Assembly (NCBI GenBank): GCA_002796835.1
Contig: LUGL01000099.1
Span: 1-32,380 of the forward strand
Direction of reading: 5' to 3'
Source of the DNA: Elainella saxicola E1
GTDB lineage: Bacteria > Cyanobacteriota > Cyanobacteriia > Elainellales > Elainellaceae
DNA length: 32,380 nucleotides
Made by a program: the position numbers and the translations under genes. The notes under the pieces are model-generated. The model made no database searches. It had not been told where the DNA came from and was given only the letters and a program-made list of their open reading frames with translations. Shown one piece after another: positions 1 to 8,042 of this stretch; position 1 is the stretch's first letter; every line of letters begins with the position of its first letter.

Positions 1-35
1 ATCTCTCGCTTAAGGAATTCTCGATCGATTTCCAT
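1..35 (-). CDS. 5' end of a gene leaving the window, possible CYTH-domain protein
   Basis: On the minus strand an ATG at 33-35 is preceded by a textbook ribosome binding site, AAGGAG at 42-47, with a 6-base spacer. The readable residues are MEIDREFLKRE and then the window ends. The start MEI(D/E)R(E/K)FL resembles the N-terminal ExExK-type signature of CYTH proteins (class IV adenylate cyclase / inorganic triphosphatase family). With only 11 residues the family is a guess; the presence of a gene start is better supported than its identity. It is divergent from the sugar transporter operon across an 837-base spacer. Confidence 0.45.
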   Translation of the reverse strand, partial: MEIDREFLKRE

Positions 36-872
36 ATTTCTCTCCTTCTCAGACTTTAAGTTCCTAACTCCAGAACTAACATTGGCAATACCATCGGCAA
101 AGTGGAGTTAGTTTGGATCAGTAAAGCCGCAACCTAATTCGAGAATTCTTCCTCTGAGCCCTAAAAACCATCTATCAAAATCTATGGAACCTATCAGAAT
201 TGAGATAGATCGGGTGGAACCAATCATTGGAAAAAACGCCACTTCTCAATCGTAAATCGCAAAACAGATGTCTGCACAGCACAGAAACTTTGTTTAAAGC
301 AAGAACAAACCACGAACTTGAGATAGATGCTACCTCATAGTAACTCATTTAAACGTTCCTAAAAAGACTCCCAGTAGACAACAGTTTTGCAGTCTCTAGG
401 GCAGACAAGCCTGCATGACTCGACAAACTCTTGAAACGAACTAAGAGTGATATTTAACTAAGAAGATATCTATAATTTAGGAATTGCTTTGAAGCTTATA
501 TTAAGAAACAATAAGAAGGGGATTGATTCTGTCCAAGCTTCAAATTTATACACAATCAATAAACCTCTCTTAGGATGGATGTTTAAGCATAACAAACTCG
601 CTTAGCTTGAGAAGTAGACTGTTAAATACATCTAGCTATATTTGATTGCTGGAAAATCAGGTGTAGAAGTTGTCTTCTTGCTACTATTCTAGAAGCCCAG
701 CATCGCTTTGAGAATATATAAAGACGACGAGCTTGATTTTTATCTTTTGTCAAACTACCTACACCGAATTAACAGGGATTAACAGGAAGTAGATTGAAAT
801 GATTGTAAGTCATTTCGACTGCTTATCTTTGTCTATTGTTTGTTGTTGTGAAAAAGCTGGTGATCGACTGAA
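36..872. other. Long divergent intergenic region, AT-rich
   Basis: No open frame with a credible start is visible in either direction. The region is AT-rich and should hold the promoters of both the leftward partial gene and the sugar transporter operon. A TTGTCA box near 748-753 followed 17 bases later by TAACAG is the best promoter-like pair seen, but it is weak. A short direct repeat (attaacagg, twice, around 768-787) and the inverted repeat at 796-816 are the only other structures noted. Confidence 0.5.
796..816 (+). promoter_or_regulatory. Inverted repeat upstream of the sugar ABC operon (candidate operator or leader hairpin)
   Basis: GAAATGA, a 7-base spacer, then TCATTTC form a perfect 7-bp dyad 57 bases before the lipoprotein gene start. 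As RNA it extends by a U.G and a U-A pair to 794-818. The size and position suit an operator for a sugar-responsive regulator or a 5'-leader hairpin. No regulator gene is adjacent, so the role is inferred. Confidence 0.4.
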
Positions 873-2048
873 ATGTTCAGAACTTTAAAATCTACTTTGT
901 CTTGCTTACCGATCGCAGGGTTACTACTGCTAAGCGCCTGTAATAATCCTTCCGGAAATCAAGCCGGGAATTCTCAGGAGAATAGATCAAATAATATGAA
1001 TCCTACCGCTAGCTCCGTTGCTGAGAATTTTAGTGCTGCCAAGGGATGTAAAAATGTAGGGGTGCTCCTACCCGAATCGGATTCCTCGTCCCGTTATGAA
1101 GCTTACGATCGTCCGTTGCTGGAACAGGAAATCAAACAAGCTGTGCCGGGAGTCACCATCCAATATGCGAATGCAAATAACAATGCTGCCACTCAACAGA
1201 ATCAGGCTGAAGCTGCATTAACGAAAGGCGCTTGCATTCTAGTCGTCGATCCTCAAGATGCAGATCAAGGGGCTGTGATCGTCCAACAGGCCAAGGCGAG
1301 CCAAGTTCCAGTTATTTCATACGATCGCTTGATTCAAGATCCTGACCTGGCTTATTATGTTTCCTTCGACAATGTCAAAGTGGGTGAGTTACAAGGACAA
1401 TATTTAGCAGATCTCTATCAAAAGGGTGGCAATGGATTAAAGAAGGGAGCCAACTTAGTTGTGCTGGCAGGTGCCCAGACTGATAACAATGCACTACTTT
1501 TCCGGCAGGGGGCACTCAATAAACTTCAACCCTTAGTGGACAGTAAAGATATCAACCTTATATTCGATCAATATACACCAAATTGGGATCCAACGAGGGC
1601 ACAAAACCTAATGGAAGGCGCATTGACCAAAGAAGGAAACAATGTGCAAATGGTGTATGCCGCAAATGATACATTGGCGAATGCTGCGATTGCGGCTCTC
1701 CGGGCTCAAAAGCTGAACGGCAAAGTTCCGGTGACGGGTCAAGATGCAACTCCGACTGGAATTCAAAATATTTTATCAGGCGATCAGGTGATGACGGTCT
1801 ATAAACCGATCGCCAAGGAAGCTCAGGCCACGGCTCAACTTGTTGCTGCGCTTAGTAACGGTACTGATCCTGGTTCTTTAGTGAACGGCCAAACAGATCT
1901 GAAAGGGGGAGGACAGGTGACTTCAGTGTTGCTAACGCCGATCGCTGTTGATAAAAACAACATCCAGGAAACAGTGCTTGCAGATGGATTTGTCAAGAAA
2001 GAACAAATTTGTCAGGGGGCAGCTCGAGAAGCAGAAGTTTGTCAGTAA
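873..2048 (+). CDS. Sugar ABC transporter substrate-binding lipoprotein, XylF-like
   Basis: Extracytoplasmic sugar-binding protein that should deliver a pentose or related sugar to the permease encoded two genes on. Residues 1-22 are a lipoprotein signal peptide ending in the lipobox LSAC, with Cys23 as the lipidated residue; a low-complexity Asn/Ser linker follows. The periplasmic-binding-protein fold (about residues 58-375) carries XylF-like stretches: VISYDRLI, YAANDTLANAAI, VTGQDATPTGIQ and DQVMTVYKPI. The length of 391 aa suits the family. It is the first gene of a three-gene operon, 13 bases before the ATPase. The xylose-type class is clear from these motifs; the true substrate is not known, since ribose- and fructose-type proteins are related. 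Confidence 0.9.
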   Translation: MFRTLKSTLSCLPIAGLLLLSACNNPSGNQAGNSQENRSNNMNPTASSVAENFSAAKGCKNVGVLLPESDSSSRYEAYDRPLLEQEIKQAVPGVTIQYANANNNAATQQNQAEAALTKGACILVVDPQDADQGAVIVQQAKASQVPVISYDRLIQDPDLAYYVSFDNVKVGELQGQYLADLYQKGGNGLKKGANLVVLAGAQTDNNALLFRQGALNKLQPLVDSKDINLIFDQYTPNWDPTRAQNLMEGALTKEGNNVQMVYAANDTLANAAIAALRAQKLNGKVPVTGQDATPTGIQNILSGDQVMTVYKPIAKEAQATAQLVAALSNGTDPGSLVNGQTDLKGGGQVTSVLLTPIAVDKNNIQETVLADGFVKKEQICQGAAREAEVCQ

Positions 2049-2061
2049 GGGAATTCAAGCC

Positions 2062-2889
2062 ATGACTGAAGGTTCAATCTCGGTGGCAGCATCAGACAGC
2101 AGAGAACAACCTGCCACTCCCCGTCTCCAATTGCGAGGGATCAAAAAATCCTTTGGCGGAGTGCAGGCCCTAAAGAACGTTGATTTTGAAGTTCATGCGG
2201 GTGAAGTGGTCGGCTTAGTCGGCGACAACGGAGCGGGTAAATCAACTTTGATCAAAACAATGTCAGGGGCCTACATCCCCGACGAAGGTGAAATTCTGAT
2301 TGATGGTCAACCTGTTACCATTACGAGTCCCCAAGACTCTACTCGCTTAGGCATCGAGACTGTCTATCAGGATCTAGCACTATGTGACAATCTGGATGTT
2401 GTTGCCAATCTGTGGTTAGGGCGAGAAGCTTACCGTGACATTATTCCAGGTCTTTTACGAGTCCTAGATGAAACGGAAATGGAACAGCGAACGAGTGAAG
2501 TTTTGAAAACGCTGGATGTGCGGATTCCTTCAATGCGATCGCCCGTCGCGACTCTCTCTGGGGGACAACGTCAATGTATTGCAGTCGCTAAAACGATTCT
2601 GCGTCAGCCCAAAGTAGTGCTATTAGATGAGCCAACTGCCGCCTTAGGGGTTGCCCAAACTCGCCAAGTGCTCAACCTGATTCGCCGCTTGAGAGAGCAG
2701 GGATTAGCAGTCGTTGTGATCTCCCACAATCTTCATGATGTGTTTGATGTTGCCGATCGCGTGATCGTCATGCGGTTAGGACAACGAGCGGCCACTTTTG
2801 AAATTCACAACACCACACCCGAACGAGTCGTCGCTGCGATTACGGGTGCTGAGTACGGTGACGTTCCTAAAACAGCAGAAGGGTTATAA
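2062..2889 (+). CDS. Sugar ABC transporter ATP-binding protein (single NBD, XylG/FrcA-like)
   Basis: ATPase subunit that powers the sugar importer on the cytoplasmic face. Walker A GDNGAGKST lies at residues 54-62; the signature LSGGQRQ, Walker B VVLLDEPTAALG and the switch His in VVISHN follow in order. The open frame continues upstream to 1948 inside the lipoprotein gene, but the ATG at 2062 is chosen because it follows AAGGG at a reasonable distance and gives a normal N-terminus. At 275 aa it has one nucleotide-binding domain, unlike the tandem ~500-aa RbsA/XylG proteins of enteric bacteria; single-domain versions are known for FrcA-like systems. It probably works as a homodimer. Two bases separate its stop from the permease start, suggesting translational coupling. 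Confidence 0.9.
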   Translation: MTEGSISVAASDSREQPATPRLQLRGIKKSFGGVQALKNVDFEVHAGEVVGLVGDNGAGKSTLIKTMSGAYIPDEGEILIDGQPVTITSPQDSTRLGIETVYQDLALCDNLDVVANLWLGREAYRDIIPGLLRVLDETEMEQRTSEVLKTLDVRIPSMRSPVATLSGGQRQCIAVAKTILRQPKVVLLDEPTAALGVAQTRQVLNLIRRLREQGLAVVVISHNLHDVFDVADRVIVMRLGQRAATFEIHNTTPERVVAAITGAEYGDVPKTAEGL

Positions 2890-2891
2890 CG

Positions 2892-4148
2892 ATGAGTGAT
2901 TCCAATCGAGGGGTCTCCCAACAGGGAAGCCCAGAAACGTTTGCTGAACAGCCTGCTCATAGCGGCATTGGCGATCTACCCAATCCCCGTTCTCAGTTTA
3001 GCTTACAAGCTTTGATGCGGGGTGATCTCGGCTTTATTCCAGTGTTGCTCACTTTGGCGGTGATTACCCTCTATTTTCAAATCACAACGAGTGGCGTGTT
3101 TCTGGAAGCCCGCAACTTATCGAACCTGACTCAGCAAATTGTCGTCATTAGCATTTTAGGAACGGCGGCAGTGTTGGTATTGCTGCTGGGTGAAATTGAC
3201 CTGAGTTTAGTTGCTGTGGCCCAAACCTGTGCAGCAATTATGGCAGTTCTTTCGGTCTATCAAAACTGGAATGCATGGTTGGCAATTTTGGCCGGTTTGC
3301 TGACTGGCTTGGTAATTGGGCTGCTCAATGGCTTTTTCATTGCCGTGCTGCGTGTTCCTTCATTCATTGTCACGTTGGCAGGATCGATCGGTTATGCGGG
3401 ATTACTGCTGCTGGTACTCGGTCGCCAAACGACATTAGTTGTACGCGACCCGGTCATTCGATCGATCGCGCCGACTTATTTAAGTCCAGTCATTGGTTGG
3501 GGCATTCCACTCTTGTTGGTTGCGCTGTATGGGTTAGGGATCTGGTTTGAGCAGCAACGGCGACAGCGGGCTGGTCTGCCAGTGAAATCGCCGACCAAGT
3601 TAGCCCTTCAGATTGGGTTAGCTCTGGTTGTAACGGTTGTGATGGTCTTTCTATTCCAGTCCTATCAGGGAGTCCCCCAATCGGTTTTAATTTCGTTAGG
3701 TGTAATTGTTGTCTTTTGGCTGATTCTCAAAAAAACACCATTTGGACGCCATCTTTACGCTGTTGGTGGCAATCCAGAAGCGGCTCGTCGAGCGGGAATC
3801 AACGTAGTGGGTATGAAGTTAACTGTCTTTGCGCTGGCCTCAACCCTTGCTGCTTTGGCCGGAATTATGTTGACTTCTCGCAGTACAGCGGTTGCAACCC
3901 AAATTAGCTCCACCTTGTTGCTGAATGCAATTGCTGCCGCTGTAATTGGCGGAGTGAGCCTATTTGGCGGACGAGGCTCTGTCTGGGCAGTGGTGCTTGG
4001 TGCATTGATTATTGGCAGCTTGGATAATGGTCTGGATCTGCTCAATCAGGATCAAAGTGTGAAAGCGATCGTGCAAGGGGCAGTCTTATTACTAGCCGTT
4101 ACAGTCGATGCAGTTGTGCGGCGCACAAATCCTGGCAAAGGCAAATAG
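2892..4148 (+). CDS. Sugar ABC transporter permease, XylH-like
   Basis: Membrane subunit of the sugar importer. The 418-residue protein has about 40 polar N-terminal residues and then many hydrophobic segments. The BPD_transp_2 features of the RbsC/XylH branch are visible: PSFIVTLAGS near residue 155, the region around TPFGRHLYAVGGNPEAARRAG (residues 279-300), which is the EAA-like cytoplasmic loop, and GGVSLFGGRGS. A hydrophilic stretch around residues 220-236 between helices is typical of the longer XylH proteins. It is the last gene of the operon, and its stop lies 10 bases from the stop of the convergent transaldolase gene. Confidence 0.9.
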   Translation: MSDSNRGVSQQGSPETFAEQPAHSGIGDLPNPRSQFSLQALMRGDLGFIPVLLTLAVITLYFQITTSGVFLEARNLSNLTQQIVVISILGTAAVLVLLLGEIDLSLVAVAQTCAAIMAVLSVYQNWNAWLAILAGLLTGLVIGLLNGFFIAVLRVPSFIVTLAGSIGYAGLLLLVLGRQTTLVVRDPVIRSIAPTYLSPVIGWGIPLLLVALYGLGIWFEQQRRQRAGLPVKSPTKLALQIGLALVVTVVMVFLFQSYQGVPQSVLISLGVIVVFWLILKKTPFGRHLYAVGGNPEAARRAGINVVGMKLTVFALASTLAALAGIMLTSRSTAVATQISSTLLLNAIAAAVIGGVSLFGGRGSVWAVVLGALIIGSLDNGLDLLNQDQSVKAIVQGAVLLLAVTVDAVVRRTNPGKGK

Positions 4149-4158
4149 AGCATTGATG

Positions 4159-4929
4159 CTATGCCCCCATCCGGCGAGCAGCTTGCTCAAAATCAGCGGC
4201 AGCTTGAATCGTTGCGGCAACTTCAAAAAACTTTCCGGCGATCGCAGGTGAAAAAGTGAAGGTGTCCAAGCCTTGTCTAGTTAATTCAACAATATCCTCA
4301 ACGCTGCGAATACTCGCCACCAAAATCCGGGTGGTACTGTTTACACCTGCGATCGCCTGCTGCATAGCAACCAATACTTCCCGTCCGTTATTGCCCAGAT
4401 CATCGATTCTGCCGAGATAAGGAGCTGCATAATCTGCTCCTAGGGCCGCAGCAATCAGCACTTGATGAGCTGCATAGACGCCTGTCAACGTTGTTCGAAT
4501 TCCGGATGCGATCAACTGCGCTGCGGCTATAGTGCCCGTTTGAGTAATTGGTACTTTAACAACCACACATGGATCGATCGTCCCCAGCACTTTACCTGTT
4601 GTCACCAATTCATCGATCGTTGTTCCCCAGGTTTGTAGCTGAATTTCTTGAACTCCTAAACTCAGAGCTTGGAACGTTAAATGCTTAAGTTGTTGGATAG
4701 TACAGGGAACCTCAGCTCGTTCCAGCAGCAGGGGATTTGTAGTGATACCGTAGAACAAGCCAGTGGGAAGCCAAATCTGCCATTGTTCAATATCAGCCGA
4801 GTCTAGAAATAAGCGAATGTTCTTGATGGGCTGGGGTAGGGAAGTCGGGGGCAACATGGAAAGCAATTGAAGTGCAGAATGCATTGTAGCAGTTAGACCA
4901 CAAGCCAGGTCTTGTGGTAGACGCAACAT
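4159..4929 (-). CDS. Transaldolase-family protein (TalC/fructose-6-phosphate aldolase-like)
   Basis: Class I aldolase of the transaldolase family, expected to form a Schiff base on the lysine in CVVVKVPIT. Family signatures are the first strand RLFLDSADIEQW, the GITTNPLLL loop and the C-terminal LTRQGLDTFTFSP region. The conserved part starts near residue 38, so the true start could be ATG 4882-4884 or ATG 4855-4857 rather than 4929; none has a good ribosome binding site, so the longest frame is given. It converges on the sugar transporter operon, which fits a role in pentose or hexose phosphate interconversion. Whether it acts as transaldolase or as an F6P/sedoheptulose-phosphate aldolase cannot be read from the sequence. 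Confidence 0.85.
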   Translation of the reverse strand: MLRLPQDLACGLTATMHSALQLLSMLPPTSLPQPIKNIRLFLDSADIEQWQIWLPTGLFYGITTNPLLLERAEVPCTIQQLKHLTFQALSLGVQEIQLQTWGTTIDELVTTGKVLGTIDPCVVVKVPITQTGTIAAAQLIASGIRTTLTGVYAAHQVLIAAALGADYAAPYLGRIDDLGNNGREVLVAMQQAIAGVNSTTRILVASIRSVEDIVELTRQGLDTFTFSPAIAGKFFEVAATIQAAADFEQAARRMGA

Positions 4930-5254
4930 GACTCAATCCAGTTTGTTTGACTCTGATTTGTTCTCAAGCCCTTCTCTATTTCAATATCCCCAAGTTTTAT
5001 TTAATATCCCAAAATTTCATAATTCCATTTTGGCTGATTTTTTCAGTGGCGTAGTTACGATCGTTCTTCCTCAAAAGTTTGGTCCTGTAATCAAGGAAAA
5101 AGCGATGCAAGCCTGTTTCGCAGAGATAGATCGCTGATACCTGTTTGAGGACGTGATTGAAAGAGTAATACCGAATTCTGTTAGAGAACTGAATCCTCTG
5201 GGAACCATAAAGGCACAATCTCTGCAATTAGTGGCGAGAGCACTTCACCTGGAT

Positions 5255-5641
5255 ATGAACTATAACGTCGAGATCATCCAGCTGTCTGGTATTTTAGATG
5301 AAGCGCAGGGCCAACGGCTGCGATGCCTTGTTGACGAGATTATTGAGGCGGGCAATCGGACAGTCTTGCTAGATTGCGCTGCTGTAGACTTTATGGACAG
5401 TGCTGGCTTGGGATCTCTAGTAGCAGTGTTAAAACAGCTTCGAGCCAAGGGTGGACACCTTGCCCTCTGTGGTACAAACGATCAGGTTAAGATGCTATTC
5501 GAGCTGACAAATATGAACAAGCTCTTTGACATCTTTGCATCCCCAGAAGTGTTCTATCAATTCATCTTGCGCAAGGTAATTGAGCAAAGCCGAGTTTCTG
5601 CTTGGGACAAGAGAACAGCTCTCTCGGTAGGGCGTCGATAA
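5255..5641 (+). CDS. STAS-domain anti-sigma factor antagonist (SpoIIAA-like)
   Basis: Small cytoplasmic partner-switching protein of 128 aa. The STAS domain spans almost the whole chain: VEIIQLSGILDEAQG at the start, then VLLDCAAVDFMDSAGLGSLV with the serine of the D-S-A-G-L loop, which is the residue phosphorylated by anti-sigma kinases in this family. The frame is open from a GTG at 5153, but the ATG at 5255 begins exactly where the family usually starts. No anti-sigma kinase or PP2C phosphatase gene is adjacent, so its partner is elsewhere. The ~25 residues after the domain are basic and poorly conserved in appearance. Confidence 0.85.
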   Translation: MNYNVEIIQLSGILDEAQGQRLRCLVDEIIEAGNRTVLLDCAAVDFMDSAGLGSLVAVLKQLRAKGGHLALCGTNDQVKMLFELTNMNKLFDIFASPEVFYQFILRKVIEQSRVSAWDKRTALSVGRR

Positions 5642-5710
5642 GATCGCCACTCTCATACATCCTTCGCCTGTTTGAATCCAAAACTGGCTATCGCAGGTAG
5701 GATGAAAGAG

Positions 5711-5941
5711 TTAGGCACTACGCGGTAATGCGGCTACCGATAGTTCAAGCGTCACAACTTTTCGCATCCGACGGTAGAGGTCTATCTGTTGCTCTGAAGC
5801 CTTCACAAGAGAAAATACCTCAACACCCCAACTCATCGCATGGTATTGAGCAAATTCTCGCGCCTCCGCCTCAGAGGCATCAATCAAAAGATCGTTCACC
5901 AGTTGAAAGGTGCCGGGATAGGTAAACTCTGCAAGATACAT
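5711..5941 (-). CDS. Small conserved cyanobacterial protein of unknown function
   Basis: A 76-residue soluble protein with mixed helix and strand character and no membrane segment or signal peptide. It begins MYLAEFTYPGTF and has a helix-rich acidic centre (DASEAEAREFAQYHA). AGGA lies 11 bases before the ATG. It looks like a real gene because the composition is balanced, it lies between two well supported genes and the opposite frame is poor. Similar short proteins are common in cyanobacteria, but I cannot assign a function. Confidence 0.65.
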   Translation of the reverse strand: MYLAEFTYPGTFQLVNDLLIDASEAEAREFAQYHAMSWGVEVFSLVKASEQQIDLYRRMRKVVTLELSVAALPRSA

Positions 5942-6184
5942 CGCGTAATGACTGTCCTAACTGGAAGGGCAAAAAGAACACCTGTACTATTCAGTCAGAG
6001 TGCTTCGGCTCACAGTACACTACGACACTACGCCTGCAAGGGCAAGAGGCTGAAACCCTACACCCCTTGATTTATCATCTAAGATCGCTCTACCACGACA
6101 ACTTTTCACTACACTTTCATAAAAATAAGGGGTAAGCGATTGATTGCCTCCCCCAATCACCCCGTATGCAAATTTGCACTAGAT

Positions 6185-6484
6185 TCAGGCGCTACCTGTA
6201 AAAGTCACTTCTGGGAATTTAGCTTGTGCTTCAGCCATAGGCTGCCGCTTACCTTCTTCTTGCCAGTAATTGATGACTTCAGTTGCTTTATTCAGCAACT
6301 CGATCCGGTCTGCCTCAGAAATCCAGTGCTTTGCTTCCAGCTCTGCTTTCAACTGCTCCCAAGCATCATTGCGAGGCCAAAAAAAGTAGGACGTTAAAGG
6401 ACTGGTTCCCTTTCCTACCACTTGGTCAACCGCTAAGGCAACGTTTTGTTCCAGCCAGAGAACCTTCAAAATGAACTTGGACAA
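6185..6484 (-). CDS. ycf65: Ribosomal protein PSRP-3 / Ycf65 of the 30S subunit
   Basis: Cyanobacterial and plastid-specific small-subunit ribosomal protein (PSRP-3, Ycf65 family). The hallmark core is fully present: [17 protein letters not shown] followed by [20 protein letters not shown], then a helical C-terminal half. I choose a TTG start at 6482-6484 because a perfect AGGAGG sits 5 bases upstream of it; the longer frame begins with a GTG at 6488-6490 whose G is the last base of that AGGAGG, which is too close for initiation. The protein is then 99 residues beginning [10 protein letters not shown]. It is divergent from the HAD gene with an 80-base spacer. Confidence 0.88.
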   Translation of the reverse strand: MSKFILKVLWLEQNVALAVDQVVGKGTSPLTSYFFWPRNDAWEQLKAELEAKHWISEADRIELLNKATEVINYWQEEGKRQPMAEAQAKFPEVTFTGSA

Positions 6485-6563
6485 AAACACCTCCTGAACA
6501 GCAAAGCCGTTCCTTTGCTTTTTTACTTGTACAATCCTCTATATTAATCTACAGATCCGCAGG

Positions 6564-7370
6564 ATGACTCAGAAAACTGATCCAACCGCCCATGCAATTG
6601 TAATTTTTGACATTGATGGGGTAATTCGAGATGTCAGTGGCTCCTACCGCGTAGCTTTAGCAGATACCGTCGAGCATTTCACCCAACAAGCTTATCGCCC
6701 CTCACCTACTGAAATTGATGCGCTGAAGGCTGAAGGTCAATGGAATAATGACTGGGAAGCATCTCAGGAGCTTACCTACCGCTACTTTGAAACGCAAGGA
6801 AAACCGCGATCGCAAATTGCACTAAACTATGAGGCGATCGTTACCTTTTTTCAAAGCCGTTATCGAGGCCCCGACCCCAATCATTGGACTGGCTATATTT
6901 GTCAAGAGCCATTGCTGATTCAGCCGTCCTATCTGAAAACGCTGACTGACGCTCAACTGCTGTGGGGATTCTTTAGTGGAGCAACTCGCGGCTCAGCCAA
7001 CTTCATTTTAGAAAAACGATTAGGACTTAAATCTCCAGTTTTAGTTGCTATGGAAGATGCGCCAGGGAAACCAGACCCCACCGGGTTGTTTCAAGCGGTT
7101 CAGCAACTTGAAGGGCAGATTCAGTCAAATATTCTGTTGCCAGTTATCTATGCTGGAGATACAGTAGCTGATCTTCAGACGATACAGCAGGCTAGAAAAC
7201 GACAACCCGATCGAACTTGGATTGGCGTAGGAATTCTTCCACCCCATGTACAGCAGTCTGAGTCATATGCTCATGCCTATGCTGCTAAGCTACAGCAGGT
7301 TGAGGCAAAAGTTGTTTTGAGCAATATTGAGCAACTGGATCCTGTTCAAATTCGAAAGTTACTAACTTAG
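6564..7370 (+). CDS. HAD-superfamily hydrolase (TIGR01548-like)
   Basis: Probable phosphatase of the HAD superfamily, subfamily IA, 268 aa. Motif I is FDIDGVIRD, with Asp16 the expected nucleophile and Asp18 the acid/base. A helical cap follows (about residues 30-140). Motif II is the FFSGATRGS region, motif III the lysine of GKPDPTG, and motif IV is YAGDTVADLQT with the metal-binding aspartates. The arrangement matches the cyanobacterial TIGR01548 group, whose substrate is not established. It is transcribed divergently from ycf65 and stands alone. Confidence 0.85.
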   Translation: MTQKTDPTAHAIVIFDIDGVIRDVSGSYRVALADTVEHFTQQAYRPSPTEIDALKAEGQWNNDWEASQELTYRYFETQGKPRSQIALNYEAIVTFFQSRYRGPDPNHWTGYICQEPLLIQPSYLKTLTDAQLLWGFFSGATRGSANFILEKRLGLKSPVLVAMEDAPGKPDPTGLFQAVQQLEGQIQSNILLPVIYAGDTVADLQTIQQARKRQPDRTWIGVGILPPHVQQSESYAHAYAAKLQQVEAKVVLSNIEQLDPVQIRKLLT

Positions 7371-7386
7371 TAGAGTTACTTAATGT

Positions 7387-7512
7387 TTAGCGAACGCTCA
7401 ACTTCCAACTAACGTTAGATTTAGCTAGCAGCTCATACAGCCACTCTAGACCCATATCGCTAACCCACTGAGGAATTGCTGGAGCGTTGTAAGAGGTTAG
7501 TTGGGATTTCAT
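7387..7512 (-). CDS. Small ORF of 41 residues with a strong ribosome binding site
   Basis: An ATG at 7510-7512 is preceded by AAAGGAG with a 7-base spacer and opens a 41-codon frame ending in TAA at 7387-7389. The peptide has four tryptophans and a central segment IPQWVSDMGLEWLYELL. That segment resembles the C-terminal tail of WecG/TagA/CpsF glycosyltransferases (AP-x-W-x-x-x-x-G-LEW-x-x-RLL). It could be a genuine small protein or a remnant of such a gene that has kept a start. No membrane helix or signal peptide is evident. Confidence 0.45.
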   Translation of the reverse strand: MKSQLTSYNAPAIPQWVSDMGLEWLYELLAKSNVSWKLSVR

Positions 7513-7658
7513 GGATGACTCCTTTGAGAATTGCTTCAGTGTTTCTACTAAACTCAGTCTACTGAAACAATATCAAGGGACTTTGTGTGTCTCCATAAAG
7601 TTCCCATGAAGTTCGTGAAAACAACGAAAGCGGACCTCAAAAAGACTACGAAACTGAT

Positions 7659-7874
7659 CTAACGAGAGATCAAAGCACTGTGTCTCAACAGCTTCCGGGA
7701 GCGCTCGATCACGGCAAGCGGCAGTACAATCCCCCAGAATAAAGCGCCGAGCAGCACAACCATCCAGGAGAGCCCATGACGTTTTGAAGTGGAGTCATCT
7801 CGCAAAAAGGCTGCGAGTAACACACTAAAAACGATTCCAGCGGTCAGTAGATAGAAAGAAAGGAAATGCATCAT
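7659..7874 (-). CDS. Small two-helix membrane protein, conserved in cyanobacteria
   Basis: A 71-residue protein with two predicted transmembrane helices (about residues 4-24 and 36-56), separated by a polar loop with RDDST, and a basic tail (ERSRKLLRH). This layout is seen in short conserved cyanobacterial membrane proteins of unknown role. The ribosome binding site is weak; either of two consecutive ATGs could serve. It lies 168 bases downstream of the ABC ATPase in the same direction, but it is too small to be that ATPase's permease. Confidence 0.65.
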   Translation of the reverse strand: MMHFLSFYLLTAGIVFSVLLAAFLRDDSTSKRHGLSWMVVLLGALFWGIVLPLAVIERSRKLLRHSALISR

Positions 7875-8042
7875 GTTTTTTCACGGTCTTTGCTGTCTGA
7901 TGGTTAATTCGAACAGATAACTCCGAACGATCGCTGTCCTCCTTGATCTTCCTTCCACTTTACACAGAGAAAGTGGAGAAAACAGGAAAACTTTAAAAAT
8001 TTAATGAAGGTAGCTGTGAGAACAATGAATTTCTTAAAAATA

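Noticed and set aside
4928-5137. 69-codon rightward frame after the transaldolase start
   Set aside because: No ribosome binding site, biased Phe/Ser composition and no recognisable pattern; it starts inside the opposite gene's start codon.
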